From assembly GCA_964658655.1 (NCBI GenBank), contig CAZZZL010000008.1:1-64000 (forward strand): 64,000 bases of DNA. Reading direction: 5' to 3'. Shown piece after piece: positions 33,119-42,253 of the stretch. Numbering within the stretch: position 1 is the stretch's first letter; every line of letters starts with the position of its first letter. Under the pieces are notes generated by a model. That model saw only the letters and a program-made list of their open reading frames with translations, was not told the DNA's origin and ran no database searches. The DNA is from G963692885 sp964658655 (GTDB lineage Bacteria > Acidobacteriota > Terriglobia > Terriglobales > Acidobacteriaceae). The translations under genes were made by a program, and so were the position numbers.

Positions 33119-34687
33119 TTATTGGGGAGCCGAATGATGCTTTTGCGGCGACCACCATAGCGTCAAAACAGCCAGGGTGCGGTTAGGCGGCGCTTCGAAT
33201 CCAGATATAGAGTAATGCCGGATGGCTGTCTCCTGCGAGAACCCGGCCGGCAGCGGATAGCGCATGCTCACTTCGGCAAAGCTTCCGTGGAGAGAGCCGT
33301 TTGTCCTTGGATCCACTCCGTACAGTGCCGTCCCGGTAAGCCGAGCTGTTATCTGTTGACGAAAGGTGTGCCGGAGGCCGGCACTTGCAGTGTCAAGAAA
33401 AATCGCACGTTCTACCGCTCCATCTCCCAGGCCACGATTGGCTGACAAGTAAACGTCTGTCCTTGGATTTAATGATACATAGAGCGCGGCGTCACCCTGA
33501 AACTGTACCTGCCTGCCGCACGAGGCGCCGGCGCCGTAGATTCCGGCTGAAACATTGAGCGAAGCACGAGAATGCCAGTCCTTGAGGAGACGGGCCCCGC
33601 CCCCGCCGAGAGAGCAGTCGAGCAGGTTGGTCTGGTGGGCCGCCTCGCCATAGGCGCCTATGGCAGTTTCCCGGGTCAACGCGTGTAGATATTCAGCTCT
33701 CGCCCGCACAGTCTGTACGGAGAAGCCGTCATCGGAATACTGGCGATAAGTGTCGCCGGCAAGAAAGTCCCAGTGACTGCGCTCAGAATCGGCGTAGCGC
33801 AACTTGACGCCTTCCTCCTGGTTGAGCACATTGCCGGCGTGGAGCCCGTACGCAACAGTGTCGGCGGCAGGCGCCTCTGACTCACCGATCATCCGGTAAT
33901 CCAGCGGCGCAAATGTCCGCAATGCGTCGCTGCCGTAGGTATTTGTGGCATTGCCCTGCCACGTCCAGCGTTCATTGACCTCGCCCGTTGCGCGGGCTGC
34001 AAAGCGATTCAGGCCGGCATAGTGAGCGCCCTGCAGGTGGTAATCGCCTGCACCGCCTGCATCCTCGAGCATGAGTTGCCAGCGATGTTTCTCGATCAAA
34101 GCGGCAGCAGCGCCGAGCCCTCCGTAGACCTTGGCCTGCGGACCGTCGGGAAACACGTAGCTGGTGAGGCCACCGGCAGTGTACGCGAAGCTGGATGGGA
34201 CATCCGCTGGTATCTGCCCGTTGTCCGAATCGTGGAAGGACACGCCTTCGGGGATGAACATACTGTTCCAATGGTCTACCGTACGGATGTTTGCCCAGCA
34301 CGGCAGATTTGGTGCGTCTTGTTGTAAAGATGCCGACACGCCATCGTCGCAGGTATGTTGCGGGCCGCTGGATTCGACGACTGGCGCCGCGCCTTCCGAA
34401 GCATTGTTGCCGTCAAGCGCGTTCAGGGATGAATTGAGTGCTGGCTTTAATGCTGGATCGGCGACCGGCTTGTCCGCTTTAGATGAAGCCAGTTCGACTG
34501 TCTGCGCATGGACACGCGACGCCATTGCGACGCAGCAAAGCAGCGCGGCTACGAAAATCACCGGTGCCGGGACAGGGATCTGCTGATCCGAGCGCCTTAT
34601 GTTTTGGAGGTTGTGCTGACGCGAGAATCTATCTATGAGATTTTTCGTGCGCAACGCAGAGGTAAGGATCGTATTGGGAATAGTCAT
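33119..34687 (-). CDS. Outer-membrane beta-barrel of the polysaccharide export operon
   Basis: 522 residues. A long N-terminal region precedes a signal peptide (VIFVAALLCCVAMASRVHAQ). From about 140 on, the protein shows alternating strands with many aromatic and glycine residues typical of a large outer-membrane barrel (for example FAARATGEVNERWTWQGNAT, YHALTRE-like, LYVSLNPRTDVYLSANRGLG), ending TLAVLTLWWSP. Four cysteines in the mature part may form disulfides. No family recognised by eye; position between wza-like and wzz-like genes suggests a polymer export or surface-anchoring function. Starts directly after the wza-like stop. Confidence 0.7.
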   Translation of the reverse strand: MTIPNTILTSALRTKNLIDRFSRQHNLQNIRRSDQQIPVPAPVIFVAALLCCVAMASRVHAQTVELASSKADKPVADPALKPALNSSLNALDGNNASEGAAPVVESSGPQHTCDDGVSASLQQDAPNLPCWANIRTVDHWNSMFIPEGVSFHDSDNGQIPADVPSSFAYTAGGLTSYVFPDGPQAKVYGGLGAAAALIEKHRWQLMLEDAGGAGDYHLQGAHYAGLNRFAARATGEVNERWTWQGNATNTYGSDALRTFAPLDYRMIGESEAPAADTVAYGLHAGNVLNQEEGVKLRYADSERSHWDFLAGDTYRQYSDDGFSVQTVRARAEYLHALTRETAIGAYGEAAHQTNLLDCSLGGGGARLLKDWHSRASLNVSAGIYGAGASCGRQVQFQGDAALYVSLNPRTDVYLSANRGLGDGAVERAIFLDTASAGLRHTFRQQITARLTGTALYGVDPRTNGSLHGSFAEVSMRYPLPAGFSQETAIRHYSISGFEAPPNRTLAVLTLWWSPQKHHSAPQ

Positions 34688-35353
34688 TCAGGGAACCACC
34701 ACCGTGTCGCCAGACGCTAGTTGGACGTTCTGTTCTACATGCTGGCCAAGTAGAACTTTGCGATAGTCAACTTTTGTGCGGACGCCCGTTCCCGCATGCA
34801 GTACGTAGACGTTCTTTTTCTTCGCGTAGGCTGTGACGCCGCCGGCGCGTGCAATCAACTGCACGACATTGATGCTGTCGGCCAGTGCATATGCACCCGG
34901 TCGTAACACCTCTCCTGTTACGTAAACAACGCGGCTATGAATCTCCTGCACCGTGACGGTCACGCGCGGATGATGAATGTACTTCTCGAGGCGCAGGGTC
35001 AGTAGCTGCTCGATTGCCGTAGGTGTCAGGCCGGCAACATAGACCTCGGAGATGAGAGGTAGAGATATTTTGCCATCAGGACGGATGACGAGCGAGTTGC
35101 TGAATTGGGGCTCCTCGAAAACGTTGATGTGGATGACATCTCCGATGCCCAGCGCAAACCCTCTGGAACTACGCGTGTCGGAGCCAGCCCGGTTGACCAG
35201 GTTTGGTGTTTCGGGCTGCTGGCCTGTCGCTCCACTTTGTGCGGCCTGGTCCTGTATCGCGGAGAGATGTGCGGCAGCCGAAGCAGACACTGCACATATT
35301 GCCAGGAAGAGCCAAAGCAGAGCCCGCTGGCTTAGGAATGTCCATCGGCTCAT
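34688..35353 (-). CDS. Wza-like polysaccharide export protein
   Basis: 221 residues with a signal peptide (LLWLFLAICAVSASAAAHLS) and no lipobox cysteine. The Poly_export domain starts LGIGDVIHINVFEEPQFSNS, followed by the SLBB part VYVTGEVLRPGAYALADSIN and VVQLIARAGGVTAYA. It is shorter than E. coli Wza (one SLBB repeat), like periplasmic or outer-membrane export proteins of EpsE/GumB type. First gene of a four-gene leftward operon. A perfect 13-base inverted repeat lies 61 bases before the start. Confidence 0.9.
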   Translation of the reverse strand: MSRWTFLSQRALLWLFLAICAVSASAAAHLSAIQDQAAQSGATGQQPETPNLVNRAGSDTRSSRGFALGIGDVIHINVFEEPQFSNSLVIRPDGKISLPLISEVYVAGLTPTAIEQLLTLRLEKYIHHPRVTVTVQEIHSRVVYVTGEVLRPGAYALADSINVVQLIARAGGVTAYAKKKNVYVLHAGTGVRTKVDYRKVLLGQHVEQNVQLASGDTVVVP

Positions 35354-35414
35354 GCCGGATATGATGCTTCAGAAATGTCGTATGCCCTAATGCATTTGTC
35401 ATTCAATTACTACT

Positions 35415-35444
35415 GTGTGCTCCCTTGTTACCAAGGGAGCACAC
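35415..35444. promoter_or_regulatory. Perfect 13-bp inverted repeat before the export operon
   Basis: GTGTGCTCCCTTG and its exact complement (35432-35444) flank a four-base TTAC loop. It lies between the end of the carboxylesterase gene (35533) and the start of the wza-like gene (35353), all transcribed leftward. No T-run follows on the minus strand, so a simple terminator is unlikely; it could be an operator or a leader hairpin controlling the export operon. Confidence 0.55.
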
Positions 35445-35532
35445 GAAAAGGCGGCAATCAGGTAGTGATTACGTCATCAAGGTAAGGAATACTCCATTGA
35501 CAGATAACTACCCCGACGAATCCGCTGCGTAA

Positions 35533-37170
35533 CTACTCGGACGAGTCCGCGGCGCGATCGCCGACACTCTGCAGAAAGAGGTAGCGGTCACGGTGTTCAT
35601 CAGGTTTGGCGGCCGAGTCAACATCGAGATGCATCACCTGCCATTGGCCTGCGGCGTCATACTTCGGCCAAGCCGGTATAGCCGCCGTCGCGGTCCCCGC
35701 GCCATTCGGATCGCTCGTCCGAGCAAAGTTTGTCCAGTATGTCTGCATCAGCTTCGATAGCATGTAGTCCTCCGGCTTCCAGGCAGCGCCATGCCGCGAA
35801 TCGAGGTTGCCGAAGACGTATTCAATTTCATCTGAATGGAAGGCGCCGAAATCTTCCTGATGATTTGGATCGCCCGGTGATCCACGATCGAACCTGTAAC
35901 GGAACACGGGAGCGTCGCCAGTCTTCACGTGCGCCTCCAGCCAGGCCCACGTGGAGTAGGCGATGAATGTATCGCCTGCATAATCCTCGGCTACACGAAG
36001 AGCTTCATCATTATTAGTAGCCGCGTAAACTCGCAAAGCTTCGTCGGCGCGCGTGCCGAAGATCTGACTGGCCATGGCGCGCAGGCTTTCTACGGTCGGC
36101 TTCTGCTGCGCTGAAATCACAGAACCTGAACCCTCATCCTTATTCCAGCCTGCGAGCAAAGGAACCTTCGCCTGCTTCCCTTCTGCGTAGATAGCGGAAA
36201 CACTTTCCGGGAGAAAGTATCCATCGATGTCCGGGACGAAGCGCGGAACCCCTGCGTCTTTGCGGCTCGAACCTCCGAGGACCTGGTCAGCGCTGATCGC
36301 TCGCAGGGACGCCAGTGAGGTGGTGTTGAAAGCCTTGCCCGCGAAAGCCTCGTCGGCTTTGGCGGCATCCTCGAGCAGCGGGAAGGCGAGTGTCCGCGAA
36401 AATGCGCCACCGCTTTCTCCAATAGCCTTTGCGAACAGGCCTTTGGCGACCGGGGACGCCATCTGTGCGCTGACAGAAAAGGAACCGGCTGACTCGCCAA
36501 AAAGAGTGACGTTCTCGGGATCGCCGCCAAATGACTTGATGTTGTCCTTGACCCAGCCGAGAGCAGCCGCCTGATCCATCAATCCGTAGTTCCCAGCAGA
36601 GTGACGATCATTTTCCGCAGCCAGGTCATGGTCAACAAAGAAGCCGAAGATTCCCAGCCGGTAGTTCATCGAAACGACGATGACGCCATTCTGCGCGAGC
36701 GCTGCCCCATCCTGCCGCGGCTCGGACGTGCCACCTGCGAGGAAGCCGCCACCGTAAATCCATACCATGACCGGAAGTTTCCTATGCTTTTCCGCCGTGG
36801 TGTTTTCCGGTGTCCAGATATTTAGGGTCAGGCAGTCTTCGCTCTGGCCGGGATCACGAAAGATCATGTCAGAATACAGTGTCGGTTGCATACAGTGATG
36901 GCCGAAACTGGTGGCATCGCGGACACCTTTCCACTTAGCCGGAGGAGCCGGCGCCTTCCAGCGCAGGTCGCCTATGGGCGGCGCGGCAAAGGGCACACCG
37001 AGGAATGCTACGCCTCCGCCGGGTGATGCCTTGCCCTGCAGTTTGCCGTGGCTCGTCTTGACAGTCAGGTCAGCACCGAGGACTGGCAACGCCGTCGCAA
37101 TCAGCAGCAGTGTGCCGAGCAGAGTAAGGGTCCATCGCGAAGATCTCATGAGGTTCGGGAGTGCAGGCAT
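35533..37170 (-). CDS. Secreted type B carboxylesterase
   Basis: 545 residues from the ATG at 37170, which gives a clean signal peptide (SSRWTLTLLGTLLLIATALP) and follows an AAGGAG; 26 further upstream codons are open. The family landmarks are all visible: EDCLTLNIWTPE, the nucleophile GESAGSF near residue 223, the acid in AGWNKDEGSG, and the histidine in FGAFHSDEIEYVFG. It hydrolyses carboxylic esters in the periplasm or outside; the natural substrate is unknown. It ends about 90 bases before the hairpin of the export operon. Confidence 0.92.
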   Translation of the reverse strand: MPALPNLMRSSRWTLTLLGTLLLIATALPVLGADLTVKTSHGKLQGKASPGGGVAFLGVPFAAPPIGDLRWKAPAPPAKWKGVRDATSFGHHCMQPTLYSDMIFRDPGQSEDCLTLNIWTPENTTAEKHRKLPVMVWIYGGGFLAGGTSEPRQDGAALAQNGVIVVSMNYRLGIFGFFVDHDLAAENDRHSAGNYGLMDQAAALGWVKDNIKSFGGDPENVTLFGESAGSFSVSAQMASPVAKGLFAKAIGESGGAFSRTLAFPLLEDAAKADEAFAGKAFNTTSLASLRAISADQVLGGSSRKDAGVPRFVPDIDGYFLPESVSAIYAEGKQAKVPLLAGWNKDEGSGSVISAQQKPTVESLRAMASQIFGTRADEALRVYAATNNDEALRVAEDYAGDTFIAYSTWAWLEAHVKTGDAPVFRYRFDRGSPGDPNHQEDFGAFHSDEIEYVFGNLDSRHGAAWKPEDYMLSKLMQTYWTNFARTSDPNGAGTATAAIPAWPKYDAAGQWQVMHLDVDSAAKPDEHRDRYLFLQSVGDRAADSSE

Positions 37171-37277
37171 AGCCGGGTATTTCTCCTTAAAGCTTCTACT
37201 TTTGGATGAGAGTCGACGCACCATTCTAGCGGTCAGGGCGACATGCATGCGATAGGTCCCGAATTGAGGTGAAGCTG

Positions 37278-38768
37278 CTAGTTGTTTAGGTGTCTTCTAT
37301 AAAAGTATCGAGCGGTATAGGTTAGCAATCCAGCAGCCAGGAGCACCAACAGAAAACCCGCTGCCCGCAGCAATCGCGTATGCAGTGAGAGCGATCTTCG
37401 CAGCGGTGCCTGTTTCCGCGCCGCAGCAACTTTCAGCAGGTCATCCTGTAGGCCAGGTAAAGCGATCGCCTGAAGGTCAGTGGTAGGAAGTGCCCCGAGA
37501 ACCCGGTCGACGGCCGGCGTCCTGCCTGAACGGTCATTCGGAAGCTTCTGAAACTCGTCGAAGAACTCCCTGTCGCCATTGGTGGGCGAAGGAAATAATG
37601 AAGGATCGTGTGTGATTGGAAAAAGCGTAGTCGCGCCTTCAAGCCGTTGTTCGACGGCAGCGCTTGCGTCCTGGCAGACACCGAGTGTGTAGTATCCGCC
37701 GAATGCGAGATCCGGATGAGCGTTGTGCGCAGCCAGGTAGAGCCGCAGCGCCTGCGACAACATGCGAACAGCAGTCTGCGCTTTCTCGCCGGTGTAGACG
37801 TGAGCCTGCCTGCCCATCACCCACGGTTGATTCAGGGTATCCATGGTGCGAAATTCTGCTTTGCCGTCGATACCGAAATAGAAGCTGACGTCTGCATTCA
37901 ACTGCGGACCACGAATGTGCAACTCATAGTCGGAATGGCTCACAGGCAGGCTGAGCGAGCGCTTTTCACCTGGAATGATGATTTGCGAATCGATCCAGAA
38001 CGGCATGATGACATCATGCCCGCGGTCATGCAGGTGGCCAAAGTTGGCAAAAAAGCGATCGTCATCGACGGTGATACTTTCGCCATGACGACTGAGCACA
38101 GCGAGTAAGTCTTCGGCTGTGTCCGCGTCGTCGCCGGCAAACCTTGCAGTGAGTTTTTCTCTGGAAGACGGGTTGAGTGCCAGACGATTCAGCACCTGCG
38201 CCAAGCGAGTGCTCTGCGCATGGAAGGGTGCAAGCGCGGGATCGGGTCCGTCTCCCATGACCAGGCCGTAAGGCAATGGCTTCAAGCGTGTGTCGGGGTC
38301 TTCCTGATACGTCGGGTGCAGCACTGGCGAATCCAGGCTGACTTGCAGCGACTTACCCAGCGCGAACGCGCCCAGGTCCGGCGTATAGTCCTTTTGAGCT
38401 TCGCGAGAACTACCGGCGACCTTAAGAGTGGCTGCCACACTCTGGTTTAAAGCGCTGATGGTGAGCGATGGAAAATGATCGACGCGCTGCCAGTCTTTCC
38501 CAAGGATAAGTTTGCGCAGCCGGTCGAGCAGGTCCGGCGTGAGGAATTCGCTTTTCTTCGATCCGTCACCTAGCAATTTCTGAACGTAGTCTGCATAGCC
38601 CGGCTCGGAGGAGACGCGCTGCATGACAATAGACAATTGCTCTGCATTATTTTCGGCCGCTTCATCTGCGTGGGTCGCGGGCGAGACAGAAAGGGCCGCG
38701 ATGATCCCCAGCGTGCTCAGGCAACGCAAGCGGAACGTACTGAGAGAGAATAGACGGCGACTACACAT
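37278..38768 (-). CDS. Envelope protein of unknown function
   Basis: 496 residues. An N-terminal signal peptide (CLSTLGIIAALSVSPATHAD) and a C-terminal membrane helix (AAGFLLVLLAAGLLTYTARY) followed by a basic tail suggest a large periplasmic domain anchored at its C-terminus. The middle has no motif I recognise; phrases such as LPYGLVMGDGPDPALAPFHA and GHDVIMPFWIDSQIIIPGEK look like a folded globular domain. It overlaps the end of glgX by 8 bases, so it is probably co-translated with it. Not assigned to a family. Confidence 0.75.
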   Translation of the reverse strand: MCSRRLFSLSTFRLRCLSTLGIIAALSVSPATHADEAAENNAEQLSIVMQRVSSEPGYADYVQKLLGDGSKKSEFLTPDLLDRLRKLILGKDWQRVDHFPSLTISALNQSVAATLKVAGSSREAQKDYTPDLGAFALGKSLQVSLDSPVLHPTYQEDPDTRLKPLPYGLVMGDGPDPALAPFHAQSTRLAQVLNRLALNPSSREKLTARFAGDDADTAEDLLAVLSRHGESITVDDDRFFANFGHLHDRGHDVIMPFWIDSQIIIPGEKRSLSLPVSHSDYELHIRGPQLNADVSFYFGIDGKAEFRTMDTLNQPWVMGRQAHVYTGEKAQTAVRMLSQALRLYLAAHNAHPDLAFGGYYTLGVCQDASAAVEQRLEGATTLFPITHDPSLFPSPTNGDREFFDEFQKLPNDRSGRTPAVDRVLGALPTTDLQAIALPGLQDDLLKVAAARKQAPLRRSLSLHTRLLRAAGFLLVLLAAGLLTYTARYFYRRHLNN

Positions 38769-40830
38769 GCGGCCGGTCTTCTACGTTGCGTGTAAGAGCC
38801 ACGATGGAGCGGGCTTTGACCGTGTAAGTCGGCCCTGCTGTGATCGCCTCTTCCGCATCGAGAATATCCGTGGGAGAGTCGCGACTGGTGTCGACGACTC
38901 GCCTCCATAAGCCGCGTTCCTGGATCTCGAACTCCAGGTCTTCCCAATACATATTCATCATGACGTACAGGTCGCTGCTGGTGTTCTCTGAGTTATACAG
39001 GGAGAAAGCAAGGGAGCGTGACTGCCACGACTTGTCGGTCTCGCCGGCTACGCCATACCAGCGTACGTCGCCCCGCCAGAAGCGCGAGCGGCAGATGGAA
39101 TGCTGCTTTCTAAATGCAATCATCCGCTGAAAGAACCGATAGATATCCTGGTTTGCATCGAGTCTTTCCCAATCGAGCCATGACGTTTCATTGTCCTGGT
39201 TCCACGGATTTGAATTTCCATGCTGCGTCTGGAGAAATTCATCGCCCATTCGAAACATGGGAACTCCATTCGATAACATGAGCAGCGCGCAGAAATTTTT
39301 GATCTGCTGGCGGCGAAGCTTCAACACCGAAGGCGGCGCGCCGGTGTCACCCTCGTAGCCGCAGTTCCAGCTGATGTTTTCAGAGGGTCCGTCAAGATTA
39401 TTCGCGCCATTCGCCTCGTTGTGTTTCTGCTCATACGCCACGGAGTCATAGAGAGTGAAGCCGTCATGCGACGCGCAGTAATTGACGCTCTGATACGGAT
39501 GCTTGGCATTGTGAAGGTCATCCGGGAAAAGATCATCGCTGCCATAAATGCGCCGCATGACCGCTTCGACCAGGCCCGGCTCACTCCGCACGAAGCGCCT
39601 GATGTCATCGCGAAACTTTCCGTTCCACTGCGACCAGCTCTGACCAGGAAAGTTCTGCCCTAGCTGGTAGGCACCACCCGCATCCCAGGGCTCGGCAATT
39701 AGGCGGACGCCGCAGAGTTCGGGGTCGGCGGCCATCTCCGCAATGATTGCCGGTACTCCCATATTGAGCGACCCATCCGAGTTACGCGCGAAGACAGATG
39801 CGAGGTCAAATCGAAAACCGTCGACATGCATTTCTTTGACCCAGAAGCGAAGACTGTCCAGCACCATTTTCCGAACAGCCCGGTTCGAAGAGTTGAGGGT
39901 ATTTCCTGTGCCCGAGTAGTCGAGATAGGTATGTGGTGGTATGCCGTCGGTAAGGTAATACGTTGTATTGTCGATGCCCTTCATGCTGTAGCAGGGCCCA
40001 TCCGCGCCACCTTCTGCTGTGTGGTTGAAGACAACGTCAAGGATAACTTCTATGTTCGCCGCATGCAGGGCTTTCACCATACTGCGAAACTCTGTCACCG
40101 CACTTGCTGCAGCACTGGCGTAGTAGCAGTGGGGACTGAAGAAACCAATAGGCATGTAACCCCAGTAGTTTTCGCAGTCAGGCTCGAATTGAAACACCGG
40201 CATTAGTTCCAGCGCTGTAACTCCGAGATCCTGCAGGTAGGGTATTTTATGAATTAACCCCAGGTAGCGACCAGCGTCAGGAGAGCCCACTTGGGAGTTG
40301 TCATTCCTGGTGAATCCTCGGACATGCGTCTCGTAGATGATGAGATCGCCTTCATGGTCCGGCCTGCGATCATCTTCCCAGTCGAAGGTATCTGCCTGCC
40401 GCGGCGGCAGCCCAGCCAGCATGGCTTTGCCGGTATTTGCGCCCGTGCCAAGAGCCGCCGAACGATCGAATGCCTCGGGCAGCGCAATCGAGCGTGCATA
40501 AGGATCCAGTAGTTCCTTGCCCGGCGGAAATAGAACTCCTTCTCCTGAAAGCCATCCATCGAGCGAATCGACCTGGTAGGAATAACACGTGCATTCAGCA
40601 GCCTGTGCCCACTGCACCCGGCAATGCCATATGTCGTCTGACTTGTTTACAGATGGTTCAAGACTTACAGCCAGCGACGCAATCGTATCTGCAGGTGATC
40701 TAAACAGGAACAGGCGCACAGCGCGCGCATGACGTGAAAACAATGCGAAGTTGTAAGCGTCCTCGGCGGGCAACCAGGTTGCACCCAGCGGCCATGAGGA
40801 GCCTTCTTTTTTCTTCCAGGATGTCGTCAT
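38761..40830 (-). CDS. glgX: Glycogen debranching enzyme GlgX, isoamylase type
   Basis: 689 residues from the ATG at 40830, with AAGGG before it. An N-terminal CBM48-like domain (YNFALFSRHARAVRLFLF) precedes a GH13 barrel with LIYETHVRGFTRNDNS, VILDVVFNHTAEGG, the nucleophile aspartate in DGFRFDLASVF, the acid/base glutamate in RLIAEPWDAGG, and the third acid in NYCASHDGFTLYD. This is the GlgX/TreX pattern; it cleaves alpha-1,6 branches of glycogen or limit dextrin. No other glycogen gene is in the window. The following gene overlaps its 3' end by 8 bases. Confidence 0.94.
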   Translation of the reverse strand: MTTSWKKKEGSSWPLGATWLPAEDAYNFALFSRHARAVRLFLFRSPADTIASLAVSLEPSVNKSDDIWHCRVQWAQAAECTCYSYQVDSLDGWLSGEGVLFPPGKELLDPYARSIALPEAFDRSAALGTGANTGKAMLAGLPPRQADTFDWEDDRRPDHEGDLIIYETHVRGFTRNDNSQVGSPDAGRYLGLIHKIPYLQDLGVTALELMPVFQFEPDCENYWGYMPIGFFSPHCYYASAAASAVTEFRSMVKALHAANIEVILDVVFNHTAEGGADGPCYSMKGIDNTTYYLTDGIPPHTYLDYSGTGNTLNSSNRAVRKMVLDSLRFWVKEMHVDGFRFDLASVFARNSDGSLNMGVPAIIAEMAADPELCGVRLIAEPWDAGGAYQLGQNFPGQSWSQWNGKFRDDIRRFVRSEPGLVEAVMRRIYGSDDLFPDDLHNAKHPYQSVNYCASHDGFTLYDSVAYEQKHNEANGANNLDGPSENISWNCGYEGDTGAPPSVLKLRRQQIKNFCALLMLSNGVPMFRMGDEFLQTQHGNSNPWNQDNETSWLDWERLDANQDIYRFFQRMIAFRKQHSICRSRFWRGDVRWYGVAGETDKSWQSRSLAFSLYNSENTSSDLYVMMNMYWEDLEFEIQERGLWRRVVDTSRDSPTDILDAEEAITAGPTYTVKARSIVALTRNVEDRPHV

Positions 40831-40868
40831 TCTCAACCCTTTTTGACATACGCAGGAACAGCGGAAGC

Positions 40869-42170
40869 TTAGAGCACAGGTGCTGACAGGTTATCGTCCT
40901 TGGTTTCGCGAATGCATAACAACCCTGTGATTGTCAGTAGAGCAGATGCCGACAGGTAATAACCGACATAGCGAAGACCGAAATTTTTAGCTAATGCAGT
41001 TGCTGCGTAGGGAGCCAGTGAAGCGCCGAAAATGCCGGCAAGACTGAACGCAAGTGAGCTGCCGGTATAACGGACCCGCGTTGGAAACAGTTCCGAAATC
41101 ACGGTGCCCAGGGGCGCATACGTCATTCCCATTAATGATAGGCCGAGAGCCATCATGAGCAGCGCGCCTTTGGTTCCAGCGACGAAGAGCGGCGCGAGAA
41201 TAAAGCCGAATACGACGATGCCTGCATTCACCCAGAGCATCAAACGACGCCGTCCTTTCTCAGCCAGCATGGCAGAGACGGGAATCGTGATGGCGAAGAA
41301 AAATATGTCGACCAGCTGCATCAATAGAAATTTTCCTCGCGGATACCCGAGCATGCTCGTACCCCATGAAAGCGTAAAGACCGTCATGAGATAAAAGAGA
41401 ACAAATGCGGAGAGGCAGACCAAAATGCCGGCGCCGATTGACCCTGCATTGCTGCGGAACACGGCGAGAGCAGGCACTTTCTCCTGCTCGCCACGCGCTA
41501 ACGCCTCCTTGAACACCGGCGTCTCTGTCAGAGTGAGTCGAACATACAATCCCAGAAAAACCAGGACGGCGCTGGCGAGGAAGGGCAGGCGCCATCCGTA
41601 AGAATAAAACTGCTTATCAGTCAGTAAGTGGGAAAGTAAAAGGAAGACGCCGCCCGACAGGAAGAAGCCGACAGGTGCGCCGAGTTGAGGGAACATGCCG
41701 TACCAGGCGCGCTTTCTGGGTGGCGCATTTTCAATCGCCAGCAGCACTGCGCCACCCCATTCACCGCCAAGTCCAAGACCCTGGCCAAAGCGGCAAAGGG
41801 CCAGAAGCAGAGGTGCGGCGAAACCTATCGAGGCATACGTGGGCAATGCACCGATTGCAAAGGTCGACAATCCCATAGTCGACAGGGCGAGCACAAGTGT
41901 AGTTTTGCGGCCGACACGATCGCCAAAGTGACCGAACAGGGCTGACCCTACAGGGCGCGCAAGAAATGCTATGCCGAAGGTAGCCAAAGATGCGAGCCTG
42001 CCGGCGGCGGCATCACCTGCTGGAAAAAACAGGTGCGGAAATACCAGCACGGCAGCTGTTGCGTAGATATAAAAATCGAAAAACTCGACTGTTGTACCAA
42101 TCAGGCTGGCGAACAATATCTGACGGGGCGAGTTCAGTGGCTTGGCAGTGGAAACATCCAGCTTGCTCAT
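40869..42170 (-). CDS. MFS transporter, metabolite:H+ symporter type
   Basis: 433 residues with about 12 hydrophobic segments. The N-terminal SLIGTTVEFFDFYIYATAAV and the loop FGHFGDRVGRKTTLVLALST are the signature of the MHS family (ProP, ShiA, KgtP). These carry organic acids, betaines or similar small solutes with protons. GLGLGGEWGGAVLLAIENAP is also typical. The substrate cannot be told. It lies between a GH20 gene and glgX, same strand. Confidence 0.92.
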   Translation of the reverse strand: MSKLDVSTAKPLNSPRQILFASLIGTTVEFFDFYIYATAAVLVFPHLFFPAGDAAAGRLASLATFGIAFLARPVGSALFGHFGDRVGRKTTLVLALSTMGLSTFAIGALPTYASIGFAAPLLLALCRFGQGLGLGGEWGGAVLLAIENAPPRKRAWYGMFPQLGAPVGFFLSGGVFLLLSHLLTDKQFYSYGWRLPFLASAVLVFLGLYVRLTLTETPVFKEALARGEQEKVPALAVFRSNAGSIGAGILVCLSAFVLFYLMTVFTLSWGTSMLGYPRGKFLLMQLVDIFFFAITIPVSAMLAEKGRRRLMLWVNAGIVVFGFILAPLFVAGTKGALLMMALGLSLMGMTYAPLGTVISELFPTRVRYTGSSLAFSLAGIFGASLAPYAATALAKNFGLRYVGYYLSASALLTITGLLCIRETKDDNLSAPVL

Positions 42171-42253
42171 TGGTTGTATGCTATCCAGCGAACCACACGG
42201 GGCGTCAAATGTCCAACGGCATCAGCTGCTTGAATCACAATGCTGGAACAGAC

